From: Oceanobacillus halophilus
GTDB taxonomy: Bacteria > Bacillota > Bacilli > Bacillales > Amphibacillaceae
DNA length: 64,000 nucleotides
Direction: 5' to 3'
Assembly (NCBI RefSeq): GCF_003628505.1
Contig: NZ_RBZP01000001.1
Location: 124,001-188,000 of the forward strand
Below the pieces are notes generated by a model. That model was not told the origin of the DNA and did not search any database. It was given only the letters and a program-made list of their open reading frames with translations. Numbering within the stretch: position 1 is the first letter of the stretch; each line of letters begins with the position of its first letter. The translations under genes and the position numbers were made by a program. Of the stretch, positions 8,118 through 17,234 are shown one piece after another.

Positions 8118-8438
8118 ATGGATAATTTTAGACTTGTATTTGATTTAGTGATGGATAAAAACGGAACAGAAAATATTTTTTGGATATTTTATATTTTAAA
8201 TTTAGTTTTAAGTATTATTGCTTACGAGTTAGGATTCGCAAAAAAGTTACCATTACTAAAGAACGTATTCGTATATTTTCTTCTACTGATTGGCGTGTTT
8301 ATTCTTACTATTTTCAGTACTGTTATGAGAATGCCAAGTGTAGAAAGTTTGATCGTTATCAACCTTGTATTGGCAATCTATCGGACACGGCTTCATTTTC
8401 AGCGGAAAGCAAAAAAAGATAATACTTCTAACGAATAA
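8118..8438 (+). CDS. ylaH: YlaH-like membrane protein
   Basis: Conserved Bacillales membrane protein of unknown function, 106 aa, with three hydrophobic segments (about 22-38, 47-66 and 74-90) and the family's FAKKLPLLKN loop between the first two. The ATG at 8118 is preceded by GGGGGAG. It is followed directly by an intrinsic terminator and converges with ylaI, as in other Bacillales. No catalytic motif is visible; nothing beyond membrane localisation can be inferred. Confidence 0.82.
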   Translation: MDNFRLVFDLVMDKNGTENIFWIFYILNLVLSIIAYELGFAKKLPLLKNVFVYFLLLIGVFILTIFSTVMRMPSVESLIVINLVLAIYRTRLHFQRKAKKDNTSNE

Positions 8439-8464
8439 AAAACGCCAGTCTGGGCGTTTTTTTA
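8437..8464. terminator. Bidirectional terminator between ylaH and ylaI
   Basis: AAAAAACGCC arm (8437-8446) and GGCGTTTTTTT arm (8453-8463) around a short loop; T-rich on both strands, so it can end both convergent genes. Confidence 0.8.
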
Positions 8465-8501
8465 ATGATTCCAATCAATTATAAATGTTGACTTGTAGAT
8501 A

Positions 8502-8705
8502 CTAAAACAAATGATCCTTTTCTTTTTTCTCATTATATAATTGAAACTTTCCAGTTGCGTGTCTTTGCTTGGTTTTATTATCAATTCTTTCATAACAGGT
8601 TCTGCATAAATACATATATATTCTTCTATTTCTTAAACGCTTTGCTTGCAATGTATTATCCTCTAGTGAGTCTATTCTATCACATAGTGTACATTGGACT
8701 TGCAA
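8502..8705 (-). CDS. ylaI: YlaI/DUF2197 zinc-ribbon-like small protein
   Basis: A 67-aa protein with two CxxC pairs (QCTLC near residues 4-7 and LCRTC around 35-38) separated by the conserved AKRLRNR block, the pattern of DUF2197/YlaI, and likely to bind zinc. Start choice: the TTG at 8705 has GAGGTG six bases upstream and places the first CxxC at the N-terminus as in homologues; the longer upstream ORF has no ribosome site. Function unknown. It is flanked by ylaH (convergent) and a divergently transcribed small gene. Confidence 0.8.
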   Translation of the reverse strand: MQVQCTLCDRIDSLEDNTLQAKRLRNRRIYMYLCRTCYERIDNKTKQRHATGKFQLYNEKKEKDHLF

Positions 8706-8811
8706 AAAAATCACCTCAATACTGGACCATTTATTAACCATTATAACATACATTAATAATGTTTTAGAGTGTATCCTATCGGGAATTATATAAATAGGAG
8801 AGGTGATTTGT

Positions 8812-9042
8812 GTGAGAAAAAGTAATAAATTACTTGGTTTAAGTATACTTGGTACCTTGGTTCTCATTTTTATTAGTTATTTAGTAAAAGAGGAAGAAAA
8901 ATACTCATTCCATTCTAGTTTGGAACTTGCTGGTAAACCGGACCAAGTATCAGAATCAAATTTCTCCCATGTAGAAAATGCCAAAATGGTTTCAGAAGGT
9001 TCTCAATTTGGTGTGCAGTATTACAATAATTTGAATCAATAA
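8812..9042 (+). CDS. Hypothetical single-pass membrane or secreted protein (76 aa)
   Basis: Not recognised. Residues 1-5 are basic and residues 7-24 form one hydrophobic segment (LLGLSILGTLVLIFISYL), followed by a polar, mostly acidic tail of about 50 residues without cysteines. It is either a membrane-anchored protein or has an uncleaved signal. The GTG at 8812 is supported by AGGAGAGGTG six bases upstream, and a good terminator follows at 9084. It lies between ylaI and ylaJ, where B. subtilis has no extra gene. Convergent with ylaJ, a spore-lipoprotein gene; no function proposed. Confidence 0.65.
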   Translation: MRKSNKLLGLSILGTLVLIFISYLVKEEEKYSFHSSLELAGKPDQVSESNFSHVENAKMVSEGSQFGVQYYNNLNQ

Positions 9043-9083
9043 AGTGAAAGGGGAAACTAGTATCATATAACATCTTAACTAAT

Positions 9084-9125
9084 AAGAAAATCCGAACTGT
9101 TGTAATAAAAAGTTCGGATTTTCTT
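9084..9125. terminator. Bidirectional terminator between the 76-aa gene and ylaJ
   Basis: Fifteen-base arms (9084-9098 and 9111-9125) pair perfectly (AAGAAAATCCGAACT and complement) around a 12-base loop, with T-rich ends on both strands. Confidence 0.85.
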
Positions 9126-9151
9126 AGTCTAAACACTCTTGTTTTAGCTAC

Positions 9152-9751
9152 TTATTGTTTGTTCAAATTGCGATTTGACTGGTTTTCTTCTATTTCTTCT
9201 AATTGTTTTTCTTTTTCTTCTGGAATTGTTTCTTTATTTTGGTCTGGTTGTTCTGGCTGATTATTATTTATTGGAAAGTCAGGCATATACCTTCCAACAA
9301 TAGCTGATAATTCATTCACGAACCCTTGAACGGGGTGTCCTTGTCTTATCTTTTCTGCCATATTTCTTAATCTTTCAGTAATATCCGCGTCAGCTATTAC
9401 AATAGCTGTTTTTCCGTATGGGTCATGATACAGAGCTTCAAGAACCGTATATTTAATCGTGCCAACACGTGACCTGTCCAAGTCTTTGTCTACATCTATA
9501 CCAACAACAGTGTATGGACCTGCAACTACGGATGCAGCATCATTTACATCTGGAACTTCCGTAGCAACATTTGATAAGTGTGCAGCAATTTCACTATTCG
9601 TTAGTTCTGGTAATTCACTGGGGTCAGAATTCTTTACTTGTATTAATTTATTATTTGTCTGTTCTGATTCAAGAGAGTTCTCTTCTTCCTGTTGGCAACC
9701 GGCAAAAATAATAAGTAATAACATGGATATAATACTTAGTTGAAGTCTCAT
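9152..9751 (-). CDS. ylaJ: YhcN/YlaJ family sporulation lipoprotein
   Basis: Lipoprotein of the YhcN/YlaJ family, members of which are found in spores and influence germination. Residues 1-19 are a lipoprotein signal ending in the lipobox FAGC (Cys19). The family domain (about residues 50-150) has the features VVAGPYTVVGIDVDKDLDRSRVGT and ALYHDPYGKTAIVIADAD. The last ~45 residues are Gln/Glu/Asn-rich and low in complexity. Length 199 aa. The ATG at 9751 has AGGAGGAA upstream. Synteny with ylaI and ylaN agrees with B. subtilis; phoH (ylaK), the usual next gene, is missing. Sporulation expression is inferred from the family, not from a promoter seen here. Confidence 0.87.
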   Translation of the reverse strand: MRLQLSIISMLLLIIFAGCQQEEENSLESEQTNNKLIQVKNSDPSELPELTNSEIAAHLSNVATEVPDVNDAASVVAGPYTVVGIDVDKDLDRSRVGTIKYTVLEALYHDPYGKTAIVIADADITERLRNMAEKIRQGHPVQGFVNELSAIVGRYMPDFPINNNQPEQPDQNKETIPEEKEKQLEEIEENQSNRNLNKQ

Positions 9752-9825
9752 TAGAACATTCCTCCTATAATACCGCTGTTACACTTATTTTGGATAGAAA
9801 GGAATAAATTATACTTCAACAAAAC

Positions 9826-9857
9826 AAAAAGCTGCTGCTCTTAAATTAGGCACAGCT
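9826..9857 (-). terminator. Possible terminator of ylaL
   Basis: On the minus strand AGCTG (9857-9853) can pair with CAGCT (9834-9830), with further pairing possible inside, followed by TTTTTGTTTT. Weak stem; it lies just past the ylaL stop. Confidence 0.4.
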
Positions 9858-9882
9858 AACAATCATTTTTTTAGAGTACATA

Positions 9883-10371
9883 TCAATTAATCAATATTTT
9901 TTTTATATTTTTAATCGGATTATCTTTGTTTGAACCATCCTTATAGTAGAAGTAAACAGGTCCATCTTCCATTATCGGTTTTCCATTTATTGAAAATAAA
10001 AAGTAACCTTCTTTTAAAACTTCTAGTGATAAAGTGGTGTTTTCAGCGTCGTCACTAGTTATGAGAGTAACATCTTTTGCAGAATCGTCAACTACTGCAT
10101 TATTAATGAAGTCTCGAATAGGCATAACATAAGAATTCTTAAGGATTTCTTCTCCTTCTTTTTTCGTTATACCGGGATTAATGGGTGGTTTGCTTTTCTG
10201 AAGAACTGCTCTGTCAAACCTTTCAGCTGCTTTTTTTATGGAATCTTCCTTCTTTTTTTCTCCTCTAGGTGAAAATGCATTTTCTAATAAAATTTTTCTT
10301 TCATCAAAGATCCAAACGGTGGGATCTAAAGTTATAGAATAGGAAACCTTTCCAGCAATTGGTATAATCAT
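9883..10371 (-). CDS. ylaL: YlaL-like conserved hypothetical protein
   Basis: A 162-aa soluble protein without signal peptide or membrane segment, beginning MIIPIAGKVSYSITLDPTVWIFD. It has a lysine/glutamate-rich stretch (about 40-60) and an aromatic C-terminal half (GYFLFSINGKPI…GPVYFYYKDG). By length and by position between ylaJ and ylaN it corresponds to B. subtilis YlaL, but I recognise no catalytic motif and the assignment is mainly positional. The ATG at 10371 has GAGGGGGAG upstream. Function unknown. Confidence 0.7.
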   Translation of the reverse strand: MIIPIAGKVSYSITLDPTVWIFDERKILLENAFSPRGEKKKEDSIKKAAERFDRAVLQKSKPPINPGITKKEGEEILKNSYVMPIRDFINNAVVDDSAKDVTLITSDDAENTTLSLEVLKEGYFLFSINGKPIMEDGPVYFYYKDGSNKDNPIKNIKKILIN

Positions 10372-10525
10372 TTTTTCTCCCCCTCATGTATGTCTCTTTA
10401 ATAAGAATAGCAGAGATAATAATAAATTTCATTATCTATCGATTCATTTGATATTATTTGCATTTTTTGTGTGCTAACGATAATATAATAAAAAGAAAGT
10501 CTTTTTAGCGGAGGGGATAAATTTG

Positions 10526-10807
10526 ATGCCTGAGGTTACTGTGAATCATCGTGATAAAGCCCACGCTCTTCTTAAGGCTGATGCTGACAAAATTTTAAGA
10601 CTTATTGAAGTTCAAATAGAAAATCTGACGATGCCGCAATGTCCTGTTTATGAGGATGTACTTGATACACAAATGTTTGGTCTATCGAGGGAAATTGATT
10701 TTGCAGTACGTTTGAACTTAATTACAGAGAATGAGGGTAAGGCTCTTCTGGAAAATTTGGAAAAGAAGCTAAATATTCTCCATGATGGCTCACAAAATTC
10801 TTTGTAG
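10526..10807 (+). CDS. ylaN: YlaN/UPF0358 family protein
   Basis: Small (93 aa), all-helical, highly conserved Firmicutes protein. The family core is nearly complete: [39 protein letters not shown] (split here only for reading) and [13 protein letters not shown]. YlaN is known to be needed for growth under iron limitation in B. subtilis and to act on the Fur regulator in related bacteria. The ATG at 10526 was chosen over the TTG one codon upstream to match homologues; GGAGGGG lies at 10510-10516. It precedes ftsW as in B. subtilis and is closed off by a terminator. Confidence 0.92.
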   Translation: MPEVTVNHRDKAHALLKADADKILRLIEVQIENLTMPQCPVYEDVLDTQMFGLSREIDFAVRLNLITENEGKALLENLEKKLNILHDGSQNSL

Positions 10808-10837
10808 TTATTATGTTCATTTCACGTAAGATGTTGC

Positions 10838-10877
10838 AAAAACTTTGCCTATATATTGTAAATGGCAAGGTTTTTTT
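10838..10877 (+). terminator. Intrinsic terminator of ylaN
   Basis: AAAACTTTGCC arm ending at 10849 pairs with GGCAAGGTTTT starting at 10864, followed by a run of T. Confidence 0.8.
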
Positions 10878-11039
10878 GTTTAGAATAGTTTTCGCTGTTT
10901 TCGCAGCTTTGTTAAGATATGTTGAAAATTGTAATTTTTAATAGATTTACATGATAAGTCGAAATATGGTAAACTATTAGAAATATTTTATTTTCATCTA
11001 CTATCTTTTTCGAATACATATTTAGTAGGGAGTAGTAAG

Positions 11040-12161
11040 ATGATAGAGAGATTAAAAGATTATGATTATACACTAATCATAACACCAATACTATTAACAT
11101 TATTTGGTCTAGTCATGATATATAGTGCAAGTATGGTAACTGCGGTAGTAGAAGGCTTAGAAAGTACTCATTATTTAGCAAGGCAATCGATGTGGTTTGT
11201 GATGGGCCTAGTAGGTTTTATTATTACTTCGATTTTTCCGTATTGGAAATATCAAAAACTTATGAAGGTTATTATCATTGGTGTAATTTTGTTACTTATT
11301 GGGTTATTCCCATTTGGAAATACAGTCAATAATGCAAAATCATGGTATTTATTGGGGCCGGCAAGTTTACAACCATCCGAATTCGCAAAATTAGCTCTAA
11401 TTATGTACTTAGCTTCTGTCTATTCAAAAAAACAATCGTATCTAAATGAATTCTACCGTGGTGTGCTACCACCGCTAGTGATGACTTGCATTATTCTTGG
11501 TTTAATAGTGTTACAGCCTGACATTGGTACTGCAGCAATTATTTTCTTGATAGCATGTTCCGTTATTTTTAGCTCAGGGATTAGAATGAAACATTTATCA
11601 TTATTGATAGCTATTGGAGTAGGTATCATTTTACTCTCTTACCCCTTTATGGTGACTGATGAACGAATTTCCCGATTTACTGGAGCTTATGAACCGTTCG
11701 AGACACCGGATACAGATGGTTACCATTTAATTCAGTCCTATCTAGCTATAGGTGTTGGTGGGCTAACGGGGGAGGGATTGGGACAAAGTGTGCAGAAATT
11801 AGGGTATTTAATGGAAGCACACACAGATTTTATCATGGCAATTATTGCGGAAGAACTTGGGCTTGTAGGGGTAGTTATAGTAATTGGTTTGCTGGCAATT
11901 ATTGTTCTGCGTGGCATTTTTATTGCTAGAAAATGTGAAGATAGTTTTGGAGCATTGTTAGCAATTGGTATATCTTCCATGGTTGGTATTCAAGCTTTTG
12001 TCAATTTAGGAGCAATTAGTGGGCTTTTACCGATCACAGGTGTACCACTTCCATTTATTAGTTATGGGGGATCATCTTTGTTAGTACTACTAACATCGAT
12101 GGGGATTCTAAATAATATTGCCATGAATGTAAACAGAAAACGAAATGAAACTACTAAATAA
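11040..12161 (+). CDS. ftsW: FtsW, septal peptidoglycan glycosyltransferase (SEDS family)
   Basis: Polytopic SEDS-family protein that polymerises lipid II at the division septum together with a class B PBP (here most likely PbpB). 373 aa with about ten hydrophobic segments; conserved features include YSAS (27-30), the LQPSEFAKLAL motif (111-121), LQPDIGTA (160-167) and the C-terminal GLLPITGVPLPFISYGGSS signature. ATG at 11040, with GGGAG eight bases upstream. It lies 22 bp before pycA, the same pair as in B. subtilis, so the two may be co-transcribed. The related spoVE lies in the dcw cluster at 51.7 kb; position next to pycA identifies this copy as FtsW. Confidence 0.93.
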   Translation: MIERLKDYDYTLIITPILLTLFGLVMIYSASMVTAVVEGLESTHYLARQSMWFVMGLVGFIITSIFPYWKYQKLMKVIIIGVILLLIGLFPFGNTVNNAKSWYLLGPASLQPSEFAKLALIMYLASVYSKKQSYLNEFYRGVLPPLVMTCIILGLIVLQPDIGTAAIIFLIACSVIFSSGIRMKHLSLLIAIGVGIILLSYPFMVTDERISRFTGAYEPFETPDTDGYHLIQSYLAIGVGGLTGEGLGQSVQKLGYLMEAHTDFIMAIIAEELGLVGVVIVIGLLAIIVLRGIFIARKCEDSFGALLAIGISSMVGIQAFVNLGAISGLLPITGVPLPFISYGGSSLLVLLTSMGILNNIAMNVNRKRNETTK

Positions 12162-12183
12162 AGTTTAATAGAGGAGGAATATT

Positions 12184-15100
12184 ATGGGAGAAAAGAAACG
12201 AATCAAAAAAGTATTAGTTGCTAATCGTGGTGAAATTGCTATTCGAGTATTTCGAGCGTGTACGGAGTTGAATATCCGTACTGTAGCCGTTTACTCGAAA
12301 GAGGATACAGGATCCTATCATCGCTTTAAGGCAGACGAAGCTTACTTAATAGGTGAGGGAAAGAAGCCGATAGATGCCTATTTAGATATAGAGGGTATTA
12401 TTGAACTAGCAAAAAAAGTGCACGTAGACGCTATTCACCCTGGGTATGGTTTTTTATCAGAGAATATTCATTTTGCTAAACGCTGTGAAGAAGAAGGTAT
12501 TACATTTATTGGTCCAACCAGTGAACATTTAAATATGTTTGGTGATAAAGTGAAGGCTCGGGAACAAGCCACTAATGCAGGACTCCCTGTTATACCTGGA
12601 AGTGATGGGCCTGTTGACTCCGTTGATGAAGTGATAGAGTTTGGTGAAAAATACGGTTATCCTATTATTATAAAAGCCTCTCTCGGTGGTGGTGGACGAG
12701 GAATGCGTATTGTCCGTCAAGCGAAGTCTGTTTCGGAAGCTTATGAACGCGCCAAATCAGAAGCCAAGGCCGCATTCGGTAATGATGAAATATATGTAGA
12801 AAAATTAATAGAGAATCCAAAACATATTGAGGTTCAAATTATTGGAGATAAGGATGGCAATATTGTTCATTTGTATGAAAGGGATTGCTCTGTTCAACGT
12901 CGTCATCAAAAAGTAATTGAAGTGGCTCCAAGTATTTCATTGCCAGATGAATTAAGATTGCGAATTTGTGATGCTGCTGTACGATTAATGGAAAATATAA
13001 ATTATATTAATGCTGGAACAGTAGAGTTCTTAGTTACAGATAATGAATATTATTTTATTGAGGTAAATCCTCGTGTTCAAGTAGAGCATACAATTACTGA
13101 AATGATTACTGGTGTCGATATTGTACAAACGCAAGTAAAAGTAGCAGAGGGATATAGCTTACATAGTGAGGAAGTTGGAATTCCAGAACAAAGTGAAATT
13201 AGAACGAATGGCTATGCTATTCAATCAAGAATAACTACGGAAGATCCGTTAAATAACTTTATGCCCGATACTGGAAAGATTATGGCATACCGATCTGGTG
13301 GAGGTTTTGGTGTACGATTAGATGCTGGTAATGCATATCAGGGGGCAGTTATATCACCTCATTATGATTCCTTATTAGTAAAAGTCTCAACGCATGCTTT
13401 AACATTTGAGCAAGCTGCACATAAGATGGTTAGAAATTTAAAGGAGTTCCGAATACGTGGGATTAAAACCAATATTCACTTTCTCGAAAATGTAATTATG
13501 CATGAACAATTTCTATCTGGCGAGTATGATACGACATTTATTGATAAGACGCCTGAGTTATTCGTCTTTCCAAAACGAAAAGACCGTGGAACAAAAATGC
13601 TTAATTATATAGCGAATACAACGGTTAATGGAGTTGATGGTGCAGAAAAGGTGGACAAACCTGATTTCGAACCGTTAAAAATTCCGAAAGTAAATAGTTT
13701 AGATGAAGTCCCACGAGGAACAAAACAAATTTTAGATGAACAAGGGCCGGAAGGATTATCGAACTGGCTGAAAGAACAAAAAGAGGTATTGCTTACAGAT
13801 ACTACATTCCGTGATGCACATCAATCACTGCTGGCAACAAGAATTAGAACAAAGGATTTATTGCAAATAGCAGAACCAACATCACGACTGCTTCCTAACC
13901 TTTTCTCTGTGGAAATGTGGGGTGGGGCAACATTCGACGTCGCATATCGTTTCTTAAAAGAAGATCCATGGACTAGATTATTGAAATTACGTGAAAAAAT
14001 GCCTAATGTACTTTTCCAGATGTTGTTGAGAGCAAGCAATGCTGTTGGATACAAAAACTACCCAGATAACCTAATTCATGAATTCGTTGAGAAAAGCTCT
14101 AATGCGGGAATCGATATTTTCCGAATTTTCGATAGTCTGAATTGGATTAATGGAATGAGATTAGCTATTGAGTCTGTTCGAGAGAATAATAAAATTGCAG
14201 AGGCGTCCTTATGTTATACAGGAGATATCTTAGATGTAGGGCGTAAGAAGTATGATTTAGATTACTACAAGAACATGGCCAAGGAATTGGAAGCATCTGG
14301 TGCACATATTCTTGGGATTAAGGATATGGCAGGGTTGTTAAAACCAGAAGCTGCTTACCAGTTAATTTCAACTTTGAAAGAAGCAACGGATATACCAATT
14401 CACTTGCATACGCATGATACTAGCGGTAATGGAATATATACTTATGCTAGAGCAATTGACGCTGGAGTAGATGTAGTAGATGTAGCAAGCGGATCAATGG
14501 CAGGACATACATCTCAGCCTAGTGCACAATCTTTATATTATGCTCTAGAAGGAAATCAACGTCAACCAAAAGTAGATATAGATAATTATGAAAGTCTTTC
14601 ATCTTACTGGGAAGGCGTACGTGGTTACTATAAAGATTTTGAAAGTGGTATGAATGCCCCTCATACGGAAGTCTATTTCCACGAAATGCCTGGGGGGCAG
14701 TATAGTAACCTGCAGCAACAAGCAAAAGCAGTTGGGTTAGGAGAACGCTGGGATGAAGTAAAAGCGATGTTCCGTCAAGTAAATGATATGTTTGGAGATA
14801 TTGTAAAAGTTACACCATCTTCAAAAGTCATAGGAGATATGGCATTGTTTATGGTGCAAAATAATTTAACGGAAGATGATATTTATGATCGTGGAGAATC
14901 TATTGATTTTCCAGATTCCGTCATAGAATTTGCTCAAGGGTTTATCGGACAGCCTTATCAAGGATTTCCAAAAGAACTACAGCGTATTATCCTAAAAGGA
15001 AGAGAAGCAATCACTGTACGACCTGGTGAATTGTTGGATCCAATTGACTTTACTGAAGTTAGAAAATCCTTGTTTAAAACATTAAACCGTCAAGTTACTA

Positions 15101-15627
15101 GCTTTGATGTGATTTCCCATGCTCTATATCCAAAAGTATTTTTGGATTACCAAAAGTTCTGTGAAGAATATGGAGATATGTCTGTATTGGACACTCCGAC
15201 TTTCTTCTACGGAATGAAGCTAGGGGAAGAAATAGAAGTTGAAATTGAAAAAGGGAAAACATTATTTGTTCGTTTAATTTCTGTTTCTGAAGCAAGACCT
15301 GATGGGATGCGAACTGTATATTTTGAGTTGAATGGTCAGCCAAGGCAAGTTGAAATAAAAGATAAAAGTGTAGAGTCTGCCTTTGCTTCAAAACCGAAAG
15401 TAGATAAAAGTAACGAGAAACATATTGGGGCAACAATGCCTGGTACCGTATTGGAAGTGAATTGTTCTAGAGGGGACAGTGTTAATAAAGGTGATTATTT
15501 ATTAACCACGGAAGCTATGAAAATGGAAACCACCATTCAAGCACCTTATCGGGGAGTAGTCAAAGAAATACATGTAAACAAAGGTGATAGTATAGCAGTA
15601 GATGACCTGCTAATTGAATTCGAATAA
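12184..15627 (+). CDS. pycA: Pyruvate carboxylase
   Basis: Single-chain biotin enzyme (1147 aa) that carboxylates pyruvate to oxaloacetate using ATP and bicarbonate, the main anaplerotic step for growth on glycolytic carbon. Domains in order: biotin carboxylase (about 1-460, with the ATP-grasp glycine loop KASLGGGGRGMR), carboxyltransferase of the HMGL/TIM-barrel type (about 530-830, starting LLTDTTFRDAHQSLLATR and containing HLHTHDTSGNG), the tetramerisation/allosteric linker, and the biotinyl domain with K1113 in EAMKME. All parts are present without truncation. The ATG at 12184 has GAGGAGG-type sequence upstream. A strong terminator follows. Confidence 0.97.
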   Translation: MGEKKRIKKVLVANRGEIAIRVFRACTELNIRTVAVYSKEDTGSYHRFKADEAYLIGEGKKPIDAYLDIEGIIELAKKVHVDAIHPGYGFLSENIHFAKRCEEEGITFIGPTSEHLNMFGDKVKAREQATNAGLPVIPGSDGPVDSVDEVIEFGEKYGYPIIIKASLGGGGRGMRIVRQAKSVSEAYERAKSEAKAAFGNDEIYVEKLIENPKHIEVQIIGDKDGNIVHLYERDCSVQRRHQKVIEVAPSISLPDELRLRICDAAVRLMENINYINAGTVEFLVTDNEYYFIEVNPRVQVEHTITEMITGVDIVQTQVKVAEGYSLHSEEVGIPEQSEIRTNGYAIQSRITTEDPLNNFMPDTGKIMAYRSGGGFGVRLDAGNAYQGAVISPHYDSLLVKVSTHALTFEQAAHKMVRNLKEFRIRGIKTNIHFLENVIMHEQFLSGEYDTTFIDKTPELFVFPKRKDRGTKMLNYIANTTVNGVDGAEKVDKPDFEPLKIPKVNSLDEVPRGTKQILDEQGPEGLSNWLKEQKEVLLTDTTFRDAHQSLLATRIRTKDLLQIAEPTSRLLPNLFSVEMWGGATFDVAYRFLKEDPWTRLLKLREKMPNVLFQMLLRASNAVGYKNYPDNLIHEFVEKSSNAGIDIFRIFDSLNWINGMRLAIESVRENNKIAEASLCYTGDILDVGRKKYDLDYYKNMAKELEASGAHILGIKDMAGLLKPEAAYQLISTLKEATDIPIHLHTHDTSGNGIYTYARAIDAGVDVVDVASGSMAGHTSQPSAQSLYYALEGNQRQPKVDIDNYESLSSYWEGVRGYYKDFESGMNAPHTEVYFHEMPGGQYSNLQQQAKAVGLGERWDEVKAMFRQVNDMFGDIVKVTPSSKVIGDMALFMVQNNLTEDDIYDRGESIDFPDSVIEFAQGFIGQPYQGFPKELQRIILKGREAITVRPGELLDPIDFTEVRKSLFKTLNRQVTSFDVISHALYPKVFLDYQKFCEEYGDMSVLDTPTFFYGMKLGEEIEVEIEKGKTLFVRLISVSEARPDGMRTVYFELNGQPRQVEIKDKSVESAFASKPKVDKSNEKHIGATMPGTVLEVNCSRGDSVNKGDYLLTTEAMKMETTIQAPYRGVVKEIHVNKGDSIAVDDLLIEFE

Positions 15628-15641
15628 AAAACAGTAGTAAT

Positions 15642-15686
15642 AACACAGGAAGTCAGCTCACAAAGGAGTACTTCCTGTGTTTTTTA
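15642..15686 (+). terminator. Intrinsic terminator of pycA
   Basis: ACACAGGAAGT arm (15643-15653) pairs with ACTTCCTGTGT (15669-15680), then six T. Confidence 0.88.
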
Positions 15687-15775
15687 TGTAAATAGCGATT
15701 ATAGAGTGGATTATGGCCATTGGTTTTAAAATATGACTCTTTGCGCATATTTTGTTGTTTTTTAAGTTCTCCATT

Positions 15776-16200
15776 TGTTAGAGATTCCTGATTTATTTAA
15801 TTAAGAATAGTTAGCTCTCGCTTTCACTTATGAATGTTCTCTGCTGGTATTTGCTGCGGCGGAATACTGCGCTTTCCGCGGGCACGGCCTCAGCCTCCTC
15901 GGAAGAAACACACTTCCTTGAAAAAGAAAATTGCACTTTATTTTCGAGGAGTCTCCGCATTCTGTTTCCGCTATTTTACATGCACTAGATATTATTAAAG
16001 CTAAACTTCATAGATTCACGTTTAGGGTAGTTGGTCCTCCTAGAATACAGAATTTTTCCTAGTAAAAATTAAGTAGAGCAGGAACTAAGCGTAGTGTGTT
16101 TCCGTAGCGAGACAGAGCAGTATTCCGAATTAAAGATATCAGGACTCTATACAAAATGTAAGTAGTGTTATTATTAAAAAGTAACAATCTCTTAGAAAAG
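15776..16200 (+). repeat. Dispersed intergenic element, copy B (~425 bp)
   Basis: Long copy in the convergent pycA-ctaA gap. Left end GTTAGAGATTCCTGAT…TTTAATTAAGAATA and right end ATTCCGAATTAAAGATATCAGGACTCTATAC match the family ends. The interior is much richer in G+C than the surroundings (blocks such as CTTTCCGCGGGCACGGCC and GCGGAATACTGCGCTTTCC), then an AT-rich 123-bp segment (15969-16091) that is identical, inverted, to one in copy C. The tail beyond the right end (AACAATCTCTTAGAAAAG) also recurs in copies E and G. No credible gene inside. Confidence 0.85.
15969..16091 (+). repeat. 123-bp segment identical to 29394-29516 (inverted)
   Basis: Read base by base, this segment equals the reverse complement of 29394-29516 over all 123 positions, from CGCTATTTTACATGCAC to GAGCAGGAACTAAGCG. 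The two copies lie about 13.3 kb apart in inverted orientation, so recombination between them would invert the ctaA-coaD interval. Confidence 0.88.
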
Positions 16201-16209
16201 TGCCAAAAA

Positions 16210-16256
16210 TAAAAACTTCTGCATTGGACAGGGGTAAGAGCCAATTGCAGAAGTTT
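16210..16256 (-). terminator. Intrinsic terminator of ctaA
   Basis: On the minus strand an AACTTCTGCA-type stem (arms 16211-16227 and 16241-16256) ends in a T run reading towards the repeat element; it closes the leftward ctaA transcript. Confidence 0.8.
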
Positions 16257-16271
16257 TCTTATACTTATTTG

Positions 16272-17234
16272 TTAGAACTTAATAGCAGAGTTGTTTAAAT
16301 GTTTCTTTTGATCTAACGCGTTTTTTTCCATTTTTGCACTTCTTGTTGCAAGTAAGATAAAGTAGCTTACCATTCCAAAATAACAAGAAATAACTAGAGC
16401 GTGCATTAGTGCAACACCAAGATTTAACATCGTAAATATTATCATCGCACCAAAGAACACTTGCAGAGTTATAAGAATAGCCGTTATAATCCAACCCCAG
16501 TACATTACTTGATTTGATTTGTAGTTTTTAATCATTTTTATAAAGAGAAAGATTGTCCAAATAAACAGAACCCCAGCAGCTAATCGATGTCCCATTTGTA
16601 CCCATTGTTGAAAATTGTATTCCGAAAAAGCCAGAGCAGACTGATTATTACAAAACGGCCAGTCGCCACATATTAAATTTGATTCTGTGTGCCGAACTAA
16701 TGCCCCTGTATAAACAACAAAGAGTGTGTAAACTGTTAAGGAATATATTTCAATTCTATGTTTCTTCTGGATAAAAAGTGTCTTTGTGTCCCATTTTTTG
16801 TCAATCTCAAAGATAAGCAACATTAGCAAAAATACCGAAGCAAACGAAACTAAAGATATTCCAAAGTGTGCTGCAAGGATAAAGTCTGATTGCCCCCACA
16901 CAACTGCTGCTGCGCCGATCAAGGCTTGCAAGATTAATACGAAGACAGAAGCTACTGATAAAAACTTTACTTCACGAATATATCCAATGTTCTTCCATGC
17001 AAGTACTGCCAAGATAACAACAACAATACCAACAATCCCAGACACTGCTCGATGACTTAACTCAACTACCATTTCAAATGTAAATTCGGAAGGAATTATT
17101 TGTCCTTCACATAATGGCCAACTATCCCCACACCCATCTTCTGAGCCAGTTTTTGTAACAAGTGCTCCTCCCAATAATATTAGTAACATGCCGATTGTAG
17201 CTACTAATGATAACCATTTCAATTGTTTAATCAT
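16272..17234 (-). CDS. ctaA: Heme A synthase CtaA
   Basis: Membrane hydroxylase/oxidase converting heme O to heme A for the caa3 (and aa3) terminal oxidases. 320 aa, about eight transmembrane segments. Key residues are visible: the N-terminal LLGGALVTKTGSEDGCG with the C35/C42 pair, heme-ligand-type histidines H61, H123, H216 and H278, and a second cysteine pair C189/C195. Transcribed divergently from ctaB, as in B. subtilis. The ATG at 17234 has only a distant GAGG (about 13 bases), but it aligns with homologous N-termini. In B. subtilis this promoter depends on ResD; no firm site is claimed here. Confidence 0.94.
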   Translation of the reverse strand: MIKQLKWLSLVATIGMLLILLGGALVTKTGSEDGCGDSWPLCEGQIIPSEFTFEMVVELSHRAVSGIVGIVVVILAVLAWKNIGYIREVKFLSVASVFVLILQALIGAAAVVWGQSDFILAAHFGISLVSFASVFLLMLLIFEIDKKWDTKTLFIQKKHRIEIYSLTVYTLFVVYTGALVRHTESNLICGDWPFCNNQSALAFSEYNFQQWVQMGHRLAAGVLFIWTIFLFIKMIKNYKSNQVMYWGWIITAILITLQVFFGAMIIFTMLNLGVALMHALVISCYFGMVSYFILLATRSAKMEKNALDQKKHLNNSAIKF

